In this document: positions 7,917 to 15,620 of the stretch, piece after piece | Numbering within the stretch: the first letter of the stretch is position 1 | Layout: the number at the start of each line of letters is the position of its first letter | DNA from: CAUZIR01 sp965250195 | GTDB taxonomy: Bacteria > Chloroflexota > Dehalococcoidia > Lucifugimonadales > UBA2962 | DNA: 64,000 nt | Reading direction: 5' to 3' | Assembly: GCA_965250195.1 (NCBI GenBank) | Contig: OZ252295.1 | Coordinates: forward strand, 868,001 to 932,000 | The notes under the pieces: model-generated | What the model saw: the letters and a program-made list of their open reading frames with translations, nothing else | Database searches by the model: none | What the model was told of the DNA's origin: nothing | Position numbers and translations under genes: made by a program

Positions 7917-10718
7917 CTAGTCCTCGACCTCAACCTTTGGCCCAGGTGACACGGGTGGCTCGGGGGACACCGGGTCCAGGCGCACCGGCACGAGCGGCAG
8001 TCGCTCGGCGACCAGCATCGGGTCCGGCGCCTTGGATGCGTCGAGCACCCCCGCCAGCGCACCGAACAACTCGGTGGTGGCGACGAGGCCGGGCTGAACC
8101 CCGTTGACGTGCACCACTCCGCGCACCCGCCGGTCTTTGCCGACCAGCTCGACCAGGTCGCCGTCGCCGACGCCCAGTCGCTCGGCGTCGTCCGCGTGCA
8201 CCTCTACAATCTCTTGTCTTTTTATCTCATTACGACCGCTTTGGGCCACAATGTCCAGGTGCCTCTCCGACTGCAAAAGGACGCGGCCCGGAGCAAGGAG
8301 CATCGGGTATTGGGGATCGACATGCACCGGGGTGGAGGAAAGCTCGATCATCGCGAACTTGCCGGCGTGATCGGAGTCTTCCGTAACCCGGTTGATGATG
8401 GGTGTGCCGCGCGAATCCGGGCTCTCGCAGGGCCACTGCATCGAACGCTTCCGCAGGTTCTCGTGGGACATCCCGCCATAGGTGTCCACCTGCCTGGCCA
8501 TCTCTTCGAATACTTCCCCGGCGGCCTCATACTCAAAGCCTTCTACATCCATCCGCTGGGCGATCTGGGAGAGGATTCGCCAGTCCACGTCCTGGTCGCC
8601 TCGCGACCCGATCGCAACCGACAGCAGTTGGACGCGGCGTTCGAGGTTGGTGTAGGTGCCGTCGGCCTCGGCGAACGTGGCAGAGGGCAGGACAACGTCG
8701 GCCCGCTCGGTAAGTTCACTGGGGAACGTCGCGTGCACGACCAGCATGTCGAGCTTCTCCAGAGACTCAATAAAATTGCCCAGCTCCCCGTTCGTTAGAG
8801 CGGGATCCTCGCCGATCACGTGCAGCGCGCTTATCCGCCCATCGCTGATGGCGCCACTCAAGTCGCCCAGCCCGATGCCGGGCTCGGTTGGGACTTCGTA
8901 ACCGACGGCCTGCTCAAAATTGCGGCGGGCGTTCTCGTCAGCCAAGTCTCTGTAGCCTGGCAGGTGCATTGGGCTGCAACCGGCGTCTTTGGCGCCCTGC
9001 TCATTGGCGCCTGTGAACAGCGGATAGACCCCTGCCGACGGACGACCGATGTTGCCGGTGGCCAGCGCCAGGTTGACGATGGCCCGGACGCACTGTTCGC
9101 GCAGTTCAGGGGCGACGGTCTCGAGCCCGTACAACGATGCCGCGGGAGCAGCCGAGGCAAACAGGCGGGCGGCCTCCTGAATACGTTCCTGCGATATTCC
9201 GGTCGCACGAGAGACCTGGATGAGATCGAACGAGGCCACCGAGTTCTTCATCGCCGCGGCGTCCCGGCAGTGCCCGGCGACGAACTCGTGGTCATCCAGA
9301 GACTCGTCCACTATCGTCCGCAGCATGCCTCCGATGAGCGCCGTTTCGCTGCCCGGCCTGGGGCGGAGCCAGATGGTGGCGAACCGTGTGAGTTCGGTCT
9401 CCCTGGGGTCGATGACTATGAGCTTGGCGCCTGCCTTGACGGCTTTCTTGATGGGCACACCGACGACGTTTTGCTCTTCAGTAAGGTTGCTGGAAACCAC
9501 CAGGAAGCAGCCCGAACCCTCCAGGTCCCAGATGGGGTTGGTCGCCGCCCGGTGGCCGAGCATATCTCCCAGCGGCTCGACCAGCTCCGGCCTTACGTTA
9601 GAGGAAACGTCGATGTTGTTGGTGCCCATGACCGAGCGGGCGAACATCTGGGCCACGAACGCATCTTCGTTGGTGCCCCTGGGCGACGCCAGAAGCGCAT
9701 ATCCGTCCCCGGCCGTATGCGTCTTTAGGAGGCGTTCGGCCACCATGTCGAGCGCCTCGCTCCAGCTCGCCTCGCGCAGTTCCCCGTCCTCCCTGATCAG
9801 CGGTGTTTTGACCCGCTCCTTGCGGTTGACGAAGTCCAAGCCGAACTTGCCCTTGAAGCAGGCCTGGCCTTGGTTGGCCTCGGCGTGGGGGTCGGGTATG
9901 GCGCGGATCAGCTTGTTGCGCTTGTTGACCTCCAGCGTGAGGCTGCAGCCCACCGGGCAGTGCGGGCAGACCGACTTGATGGTCTTAACCGCTTTGTCCC
10001 ACTTGTAGTCCCGCTCCACCAGCGCGCCGGTGGGACAGGCGTCAATGCAGGCCCCGCAGAACTCACACCCGGACTCGAGCAGGGACGCCCCCTGAGACGT
10101 CCCGATCAGAGTTTTCCCCGCCCGGTTGAGGAACGTCAGGGCGGAGTCGCCCCTTATCTCATCGCATACGCGCACACATCGTCCGCAGACGATGCACAGG
10201 TTCATGTCCATGTCCCAAAACGGGTCGGCGACGCTGAGCGGCAGGCCCCGGTTCTGGTAGGTGAGCGGGGTCTCCATGTCCATCTCGAGCCAGCGCACCG
10301 TGTCTTTCAGCTCGCAGCGCTCGTTTTTGGGGCAGGTGACGCAGCGGTCGTTGACCGACACGTGGCGCAGGCATACGTCCGCCGGGCCGCACAGCTCGAT
10401 GCGATGGCAAGTGAGGCAGCCGTGTGGGTGCTCCGAGAGCAGCAGGTCCATGATGCCCCTGCGCAGCTCGACAATGTCGGGGGTGGTGGTATTGACCACC
10501 ATGTCCGGTGCAACCGGAGTCGTGCAGGAAGCCGGAGAGCCGGGCCGACCCTCGACGTTGACCACGCACATACGGCAGGCGCCGAACGGCTTGGTGCCGG
10601 GGTAATAACACAGGTACGGGATGTAGACACCCGCGCCCATGGCGGCCTCCAGCACCATCTGGCCAGGCTTCGCCTTGACCTCGACGCCGTCTATTGTGAT
10701 CGTCAGTTCGTCAGCCAA
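7917..10718 (-). CDS. NuoG/formate-dehydrogenase-like molybdopterin iron-sulfur subunit lacking the catalytic Cys/Sec
   Basis: The 933-aa protein has a [2Fe-2S] domain (C37, C48, C51, C65), an H97-x3-C101-x2-C104-x5-C110 cluster, an extra four-Cys block (C116, C126, C129, C135), two ferredoxin clusters (C175-C185 and C218-C228), a CxxCxxxC...C cluster (C251-C258, C287), then a molybdopterin oxidoreductase domain and a C-terminal dinucleotide-binding domain. This is the layout of NAD-linked formate dehydrogenase alpha subunits and of NuoG. Where formate dehydrogenases read NN-V-D-H-Cys/Sec, this protein reads NNIDVS, so Ser372 (codon TCC) stands at the catalytic place. Formate oxidation is therefore doubtful. 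The start is TTG at 10718 with GGAG upstream; the NuoF-like gene ends 12 nt before. Confidence 0.85.
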   Translation of the reverse strand: MADELTITIDGVEVKAKPGQMVLEAAMGAGVYIPYLCYYPGTKPFGACRMCVVNVEGRPGSPASCTTPVAPDMVVNTTTPDIVELRRGIMDLLLSEHPHGCLTCHRIELCGPADVCLRHVSVNDRCVTCPKNERCELKDTVRWLEMDMETPLTYQNRGLPLSVADPFWDMDMNLCIVCGRCVRVCDEIRGDSALTFLNRAGKTLIGTSQGASLLESGCEFCGACIDACPTGALVERDYKWDKAVKTIKSVCPHCPVGCSLTLEVNKRNKLIRAIPDPHAEANQGQACFKGKFGLDFVNRKERVKTPLIREDGELREASWSEALDMVAERLLKTHTAGDGYALLASPRGTNEDAFVAQMFARSVMGTNNIDVSSNVRPELVEPLGDMLGHRAATNPIWDLEGSGCFLVVSSNLTEEQNVVGVPIKKAVKAGAKLIVIDPRETELTRFATIWLRPRPGSETALIGGMLRTIVDESLDDHEFVAGHCRDAAAMKNSVASFDLIQVSRATGISQERIQEAARLFASAAPAASLYGLETVAPELREQCVRAIVNLALATGNIGRPSAGVYPLFTGANEQGAKDAGCSPMHLPGYRDLADENARRNFEQAVGYEVPTEPGIGLGDLSGAISDGRISALHVIGEDPALTNGELGNFIESLEKLDMLVVHATFPSELTERADVVLPSATFAEADGTYTNLERRVQLLSVAIGSRGDQDVDWRILSQIAQRMDVEGFEYEAAGEVFEEMARQVDTYGGMSHENLRKRSMQWPCESPDSRGTPIINRVTEDSDHAGKFAMIELSSTPVHVDPQYPMLLAPGRVLLQSERHLDIVAQSGRNEIKRQEIVEVHADDAERLGVGDGDLVELVGKDRRVRGVVHVNGVQPGLVATTELFGALAGVLDASKAPDPMLVAERLPLVPVRLDPVSPEPPVSPGPKVEVED

Positions 10719-10730
10719 ATGCGCTCTCCA

Positions 10731-12530
10731 CTATTGACCGGCAAGCTCGGGCGCCAGTTCCACTGGTTCTGGTGGTTGGGGCGGCCCGTCAGGTCCGCCA
10801 ATGGGCGCCTCTGCGAACGGTCGGGCGTTTACCGGGGCATAGGCGGGTCTGCGGCATGAACCGGTCGGGCATCGATTCTCTTCCATGTGGGTCTTGAAGT
10901 CAGACTCAAAGTGCTTAATGGCAGATTCGATGGGGTTGAAGCCAAGCTGACCGTGGCCGCACAGTGAGCCCACCTGCATGGTCTTGCCCACGCTTTTCAT
11001 TAGCTCCACGTCGCCCGGCCGGTCCTCGTGGTTGCAGATGCGTTCGACAATCTCCAACAGATTCGTGGTGCCCAGCCGACACGGGAAGCACTTGCCGCAG
11101 GACTCGTACTGGCAGAAAGCGACAAGGACACGAGTCAGATCGACCGCGCACGTTCGCTCGTCCGCGACGATGATGCCACCGGAGCCGAGGATGGCGCCGG
11201 CCTCGCGCATCTCGTCGAAGTCCAGGCGCACGTCCGCGGACTGGTCGCTGAGCACGCCCCCCAGGGGGCCTCCGGTCTGCAATAGCTTCAGGCTCCGGCC
11301 CTCCGGCACACCGCCGCCAATCTCGTTGATGACCTCGCCGATACTCAGTCCCATAGGAACCTCGTAAAGACCAGGGTAGACGATGTTGCCGCTCAGACAG
11401 ATGATGGCCGTGCCGGTGCTCTTATTCACGCCTATGCCGGAGAACCACTCGGCGCCGCGCTCCAAAATGGACGGCGCGTAAGAGAGGGTCTTTACATTGT
11501 TGATCGTGCTGGGCCGACCCCATACGCCGAAGGCGGCGGGGAACGGCGGCCGGGCCCTGGGCATGGACCGCTTGCCCTCGACGGCCTCCATGAGCGCCGT
11601 CTCTTCCCCGGCCACGTAGGACTCTCCCGTCAGCGACACCTCGATGTCGAAGCTGAACCCGGTGCCGAGAATATTCTCTCCCAGCAGGCCCGCTTCGTAC
11701 GCCTGGGCGATGGCCGCTTCCGTGCGGTCGATGGGCCCGTCGTGGCCGTGGCGGATGAAGACAATGCCGTTGGATGACCCGGTGGCATAGCCCGCGATGG
11801 TCATGCCCTCCAAGTTCATATATGGATCGGATTCGAGGATGGCCTTGTCGTTAAAGGCGCCGGGGTCGCCCTCTTCGCAATTGCACAGAATGTACTTGGG
11901 GTTCTCGCCCCTGGTCATGAAGCTCCACTTCACGCCGGTGGGGAACGCCGCCCCGCCCCGCCCCCTGAGACCAGAGGACTTCATCTCCTCGATGACGTCT
12001 TCGGGCTTCATCTCGGACAGGCAGCGATTCAGGCCCGCGTAGCCGCCCCTGGCAACGTACTGATAGACGTCGCCGGGCGCGGTAGTACCCGCGTTGCGCA
12101 GCACCACCCGCTCCTGGCGGCCGATCTGGGGAAGGCCGGCCAGGTTGGCAGCACCGTCAATGGGGGCCTGGCCGTCCTCGGCCAGGTACCCGAGCACACC
12201 CTCGGACGGGACCGTGCCGTCGTCAATATACCCATCGATTATGGCGTCAACTTCGTCAACGCCGACATTGGCGAAAAACAGGCGGGCCCCGCCGGGCATG
12301 GTTACGTCCACGAGGGGCTCGGCGAAGCAGAGACCCAGGCAGCCCACCTCGTCCACCCTCGCATCCACGCGCGACGACTCCAACTTCGCCTGGAGCGCGG
12401 CGAGAATGTCGAAGGCGCCGGCGGCGTGCCCACAGATGGCCGTGCCCACCCGCACCCATGGGCGGTTGCCTGCGGTCAGCTCGTTCCAACGCTCGTCAGC
12501 AGTCGTCTTTAGTTCCGCGTAGGTAACCAT
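10731..12530 (-). CDS. NuoF-like NADH-binding flavo-iron-sulfur subunit with N-terminal ferredoxin-like domain
   Basis: This is 599 aa. Residues 1-100 form a thioredoxin-like [2Fe-2S] domain (TAICGHAAGA ... GCLGLC). The NuoF core follows with GLRGRGGAAFPTGVKW (FMN/NADH site), CNCEEGDPGAFNDK and VAGEETALMEAVEG. A [4Fe-4S] site is at ESCGKCFPCR with a later GSLCGHGQ Cys. The C-terminus has a CPTGSC motif and a Pro-rich tail. The domain order matches HoxF/HndC/FdsB-type subunits of soluble NAD(P)-reducing complexes rather than respiratory NuoF, which lacks the N-terminal domain. It should accept or donate hydride at FMN. The NuoE-like stop and this ATG overlap by one base (TGATG), indicating translational coupling. 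Confidence 0.9.
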   Translation of the reverse strand: MVTYAELKTTADERWNELTAGNRPWVRVGTAICGHAAGAFDILAALQAKLESSRVDARVDEVGCLGLCFAEPLVDVTMPGGARLFFANVGVDEVDAIIDGYIDDGTVPSEGVLGYLAEDGQAPIDGAANLAGLPQIGRQERVVLRNAGTTAPGDVYQYVARGGYAGLNRCLSEMKPEDVIEEMKSSGLRGRGGAAFPTGVKWSFMTRGENPKYILCNCEEGDPGAFNDKAILESDPYMNLEGMTIAGYATGSSNGIVFIRHGHDGPIDRTEAAIAQAYEAGLLGENILGTGFSFDIEVSLTGESYVAGEETALMEAVEGKRSMPRARPPFPAAFGVWGRPSTINNVKTLSYAPSILERGAEWFSGIGVNKSTGTAIICLSGNIVYPGLYEVPMGLSIGEVINEIGGGVPEGRSLKLLQTGGPLGGVLSDQSADVRLDFDEMREAGAILGSGGIIVADERTCAVDLTRVLVAFCQYESCGKCFPCRLGTTNLLEIVERICNHEDRPGDVELMKSVGKTMQVGSLCGHGQLGFNPIESAIKHFESDFKTHMEENRCPTGSCRRPAYAPVNARPFAEAPIGGPDGPPQPPEPVELAPELAGQ

Positions 12531-13051
12531 CAGTCGGCCTTGACTCCCCTAAGGGCGGCAACTCCAGAGCCTGCTGCGTCCGGGGTTAAGCGACCTATCA
12601 GCCGGTGGTCGATGCTCATGACCGGGGCCTGGGCGCACGCCCCCAGACAGGTATTTAGCTTCATCGTCGCTACACCGTCGGGGGTGTCCCCTTCACCGTC
12701 GAGGCCCAGTTCGGTCAGGACAGCGCTTATGACCTCAGTCGCACCGACGAGATGACAGCTCGGTCCCCAGCAGACCTCCACCGTGTGTTCGGCGGGCGGC
12801 GCAAAGCGAAAATTAGGGTAGAACGATGCGACGCCCCATACCTCGTTGATCGTTGCGTCGCGATGGGACGCCACCAGCTCGATGGCCTCTTCCGGGATAT
12901 AGCCCAGCTCGTCCTCAATCGCCAGGAGGGACGATAGGACAGTCACGGTGGGCCTTTTTTGAGACTCCACCGCGCCGCGTATTCGCTCTTTTAGGGCCTC
13001 TGAATCGGCATCGGCCGTGGGGCCGATTTTCGGGGTGACATCGGGCGGCAA
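12530..13051 (-). CDS. NuoE-like [2Fe-2S] thioredoxin-fold subunit
   Basis: A 173-aa protein with a helical N-terminal region and a thioredoxin-like [2Fe-2S] fold. Its four cluster ligands lie in EVCWGPSCHL and NTCLGACAQAP. It is the first gene of a three-gene operon with the NuoF-like and NuoG-like subunits and passes electrons between FMN and the iron-sulfur chain. The start is TTG at 13051, supported by AGGAG about eight bases upstream. The remaining respiratory complex I subunits are absent from the window, which favours a soluble complex. Confidence 0.9.
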   Translation of the reverse strand: MPPDVTPKIGPTADADSEALKERIRGAVESQKRPTVTVLSSLLAIEDELGYIPEEAIELVASHRDATINEVWGVASFYPNFRFAPPAEHTVEVCWGPSCHLVGATEVISAVLTELGLDGEGDTPDGVATMKLNTCLGACAQAPVMSIDHRLIGRLTPDAAGSGVAALRGVKAD

Positions 13052-13155
13052 GCCCTATCTCCTGTGGTGTTAAAACGGTTTTGTAGAAGAGTTCGCAAAT
13101 GTTACCAGAAACGCCCCCGCCCAACAAAGACCGGCCCTTCTGTAGGGCCCGGGCC

Positions 13156-14481
13156 CTACGCCAGATCGCCAAGCATCATGCGCGCGACCGCCCGGCCCAT
13201 GCGCACCGAGTAATTGGTGCCCCGGTCCTCCGGGTATATTTGCGTCGTGTTCGCCAGGTACAGGCGCTCGAACGGGGTGCGGTGATCCGGGATGCGCTCA
13301 GAATAATTGGTGCCAATAATCGGCTGAGCAGCGCCGACCCTGTGGTGGTAGCTCGTCTCAATCCAGCTCTCGTCAAAGTCGGGGTTTATCTTGCGCAAAT
13401 GGGGCAGGTACTCGGCCAGCAGCTCGTCCTTATCCATGCCAAATAACGGATGGTCGGTACCGAGATAATTGGACAGGTAGACGATATGCTTCCCCCCGTA
13501 GATCGAGCGGTCGATCATGTTGGTGTGCTCGATGACCCCCACGAACGGGATGGACCGGTCGGCGACGTTGAGCCAGTAGACGTCGGTCAACGGCCGGTCG
13601 AGTATGAGGATTATCAGCACCGCCGCCATGTAGGTGACCCCGGAGAGGCGCTCAGCGTACTCGTCCGGCATTGGCGGTACCAGTTTAGGGAACACAAACG
13701 AAGGGGTCGTCGCGAGGACGGCGTCGAATTTTTCAGTGCCGGACTCGCCGTCGCCCGTTTGCACCTGGAGCCCGGTGGCCGCGCCATCCTCGACCACTAC
13801 TCGCTCGACGGCGGCGGCCAGGTGGACCTCGCTGTCCATCTCGCGCACCTTGTCCGCCAGGACTTGAAAAACCTCGCCGAAGCTGCCCATGGGGTAGCCC
13901 AGCAGCTCTTTCGTCATCCCCTTGCCCCGGGAGGCGAAGCGGGTGTGAATCTTCCCCCAGAACCAGGGCATGCCCACCTCGTCGAAGTGCTCTTCACCGA
14001 ACTTGCCGCGCAGCAGCGGCCCCCACACCGTGTCGTACACGCCCGACCCGGCCCAGCGCCTGATCCACTCGTCCGCCGTTACGCCCTCTAGCGACCTCCA
14101 GTCTTTGCGCCAATTTAAGGCCATGGTGACCGCCCCCAACCTGAACCGGTCAATCAAACTGAGGGGCGAGAAGCGCAGCAAGTCCATGGGCGTGACCAGG
14201 CTGCGGATACGGCCGTCGCCCGAGAGGATACCGACGCTCGACTCGAACCAGCGCATGCGGTCGCCAAGGCCAATCTCCTCTATTAGCTGGAGTATGGCCG
14301 TGTCGGACGTGAAGAGGTGATGATACCCGCGCTCCAGTGGCGCGCCGCCCACATCGAAGGTAGAGGCCTGGCCCCCTAAGAACGGTGCTCGTTCATACAC
14401 CGCCGTTTGGTGACCGGCTTTGCCCAGTTCGTAGGCGGCGGCCAGACCGGCCGCACCGGCGCCGACAATTCCAAACCTCAT
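13156..14481 (-). CDS. FAD-dependent oxidoreductase of the amine-oxidase/desaturase type
   Basis: This 441-aa flavoprotein starts with the FAD Rossmann motif GIVGAGAAGLAAAYELG and the second GG doublet (LGGQASTF). It ends with a C-terminal FAD-contact region (RGTNYSVRMGRAVARMML). It resembles NAD(P)-binding amine-oxidase-like proteins (protoporphyrinogen oxidase, phytoene desaturase, UDP-galactopyranose mutase relatives); the substrate cannot be told. It overlaps the upstream flippase-like gene by four bases (ATGA), so it is the last gene of the membrane glycosylation-type cluster, suggesting a role on a lipid or sugar-lipid. A perfect GC palindrome (13142-13159) spans its stop codon and may be its transcript end. 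Confidence 0.82.
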   Translation of the reverse strand: MRFGIVGAGAAGLAAAYELGKAGHQTAVYERAPFLGGQASTFDVGGAPLERGYHHLFTSDTAILQLIEEIGLGDRMRWFESSVGILSGDGRIRSLVTPMDLLRFSPLSLIDRFRLGAVTMALNWRKDWRSLEGVTADEWIRRWAGSGVYDTVWGPLLRGKFGEEHFDEVGMPWFWGKIHTRFASRGKGMTKELLGYPMGSFGEVFQVLADKVREMDSEVHLAAAVERVVVEDGAATGLQVQTGDGESGTEKFDAVLATTPSFVFPKLVPPMPDEYAERLSGVTYMAAVLIILILDRPLTDVYWLNVADRSIPFVGVIEHTNMIDRSIYGGKHIVYLSNYLGTDHPLFGMDKDELLAEYLPHLRKINPDFDESWIETSYHHRVGAAQPIIGTNYSERIPDHRTPFERLYLANTTQIYPEDRGTNYSVRMGRAVARMMLGDLA

Positions 14482-15545
14482 TCCGTTGCTCCATCTGATT
14501 CGGCCGGTCTACCCGAGCGCCACAGGCGCCGCAGAGAGACATGGTCGGCCCACAGTGTCCCCTGCCCCATAACGATCATGGGCAACAGCAGCGCCGCGTG
14601 CACGACGGCCACGTACCCTCCGGCCACCGCTCTGTCCACCATGCCCAACGGCAGTAGCACCAGCGTCTCTCTGGCGATCAGCTCAAAAAGCCCGATACCC
14701 CCTGGCGCGGCGGGGACCGACGCCCCTATGTTCGCAACGGCGGTCACGAGAACGGCCGCGACCATGAGGTTCCCGTGTCCCCCGATCGGGCCCTGCAGGT
14801 CGAACGAGATAGCGATCATGTAAAACAGGCCCGCCTCGAAAAGCCAGATAGGAACAGACAGGAAAAACAGCAGCGCAATGGCGCGGGCGCTCTTGAGCGG
14901 AACCAGACCGAGTATGAAGGTCGCGGCCAGTTGGGTAACCAGGCCTCCTATGCGAACGGGGAGAAAGCCCGCGACCCGGTCGACCACGCCCTGAGCCGCA
15001 CGGGGGTAGCGAGCCACCGCCACCATGACCCCGAAGATGGCCACGAACGGCACCGTCGCCCCGAGCACCAGCAACGGCCAGGCGACCCCGGAGCGTTCGC
15101 CAAAACCCTCGGCCACCCCGCCGAGAGGTATGAACAGGGCGATGACGATGATGAAGACCATCAACGTCAATGCGTCCAAAACGCGCTCGACGAAGATCGT
15201 CGCCAGGGCCGCACTCTTGCTCACGCCCTCCCGCTCGCCCACGTAATAGCTGCGCACCAGCTCGCCGAGCCGCATGGGCAGGATGTTGTTGGCCATGTAA
15301 CCCACCACGACCACGGGGAAAAGGCGGGACACCGACACGGGTTTCATGTGCAGCAGCAGCACTCGCCAGCGCAACGTGCGAATCGCGACCGAGACGAGGT
15401 ACAACGCGATGGCCGGGATGACCCAGACGTAGTTGGCGTCGGCCAGTGCATCGACCATCCGCCGTACGTCGATGGTGAGCAGGAACAGCGCTAGCAACGC
15501 GACGCTGACGCCAAGCCCGATCCACAGCTTTCCCCGGCCGATCAC
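14478..15545 (-). CDS. Lysylphosphatidylglycerol synthase TM-domain (AglD/UPF0104-like) flippase-type membrane protein
   Basis: A 355-aa integral membrane protein with about eight hydrophobic segments. It has the UPF0104/LPG-synthase transmembrane-domain pattern: an early ALRTLRWR-like segment (residues 56-63), NNILPMRLGELVRSYYVGER at about 92-110, and a late PAAPGGIGLFE motif. Relatives include the membrane half of MprF and archaeal AglD. They act in lipid or glycolipid flipping or transfer. Its position between a TIGR03663 protein and an FAD oxidoreductase fits a role in moving lipid-linked sugars. The start is GTG at 15545; the next gene overlaps by four bases. Confidence 0.85.
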   Translation of the reverse strand: MIGRGKLWIGLGVSVALLALFLLTIDVRRMVDALADANYVWVIPAIALYLVSVAIRTLRWRVLLLHMKPVSVSRLFPVVVVGYMANNILPMRLGELVRSYYVGEREGVSKSAALATIFVERVLDALTLMVFIIVIALFIPLGGVAEGFGERSGVAWPLLVLGATVPFVAIFGVMVAVARYPRAAQGVVDRVAGFLPVRIGGLVTQLAATFILGLVPLKSARAIALLFFLSVPIWLFEAGLFYMIAISFDLQGPIGGHGNLMVAAVLVTAVANIGASVPAAPGGIGLFELIARETLVLLPLGMVDRAVAGGYVAVVHAALLLPMIVMGQGTLWADHVSLRRLWRSGRPAESDGATE

Positions 15546-15620
15546 GTCACTAGGTTACACGGGTGCTGCCAGCGTACTAGCACAGGAACCGCGATGTTCG
15601 CGTCGCCCTGACAAAGTCCG

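Noticed and set aside
9603..9605. Possible in-frame selenocysteine UGA in the formate-dehydrogenase-like gene.
   Set aside because: The codon at the catalytic place is TCC (Ser), the frame has no internal TGA, and no selenocysteine machinery is seen.
13142..13159. Perfect 18-bp palindrome GTAGGGCCC/GGGCCCTAC over the FAD-oxidoreductase stop, as a terminator or operator.
   Set aside because: There is no loop and no T tract, and the location at a stop codon in GC-rich DNA makes chance or a weak 3' structure equally likely. Mentioned only in the gene entry.
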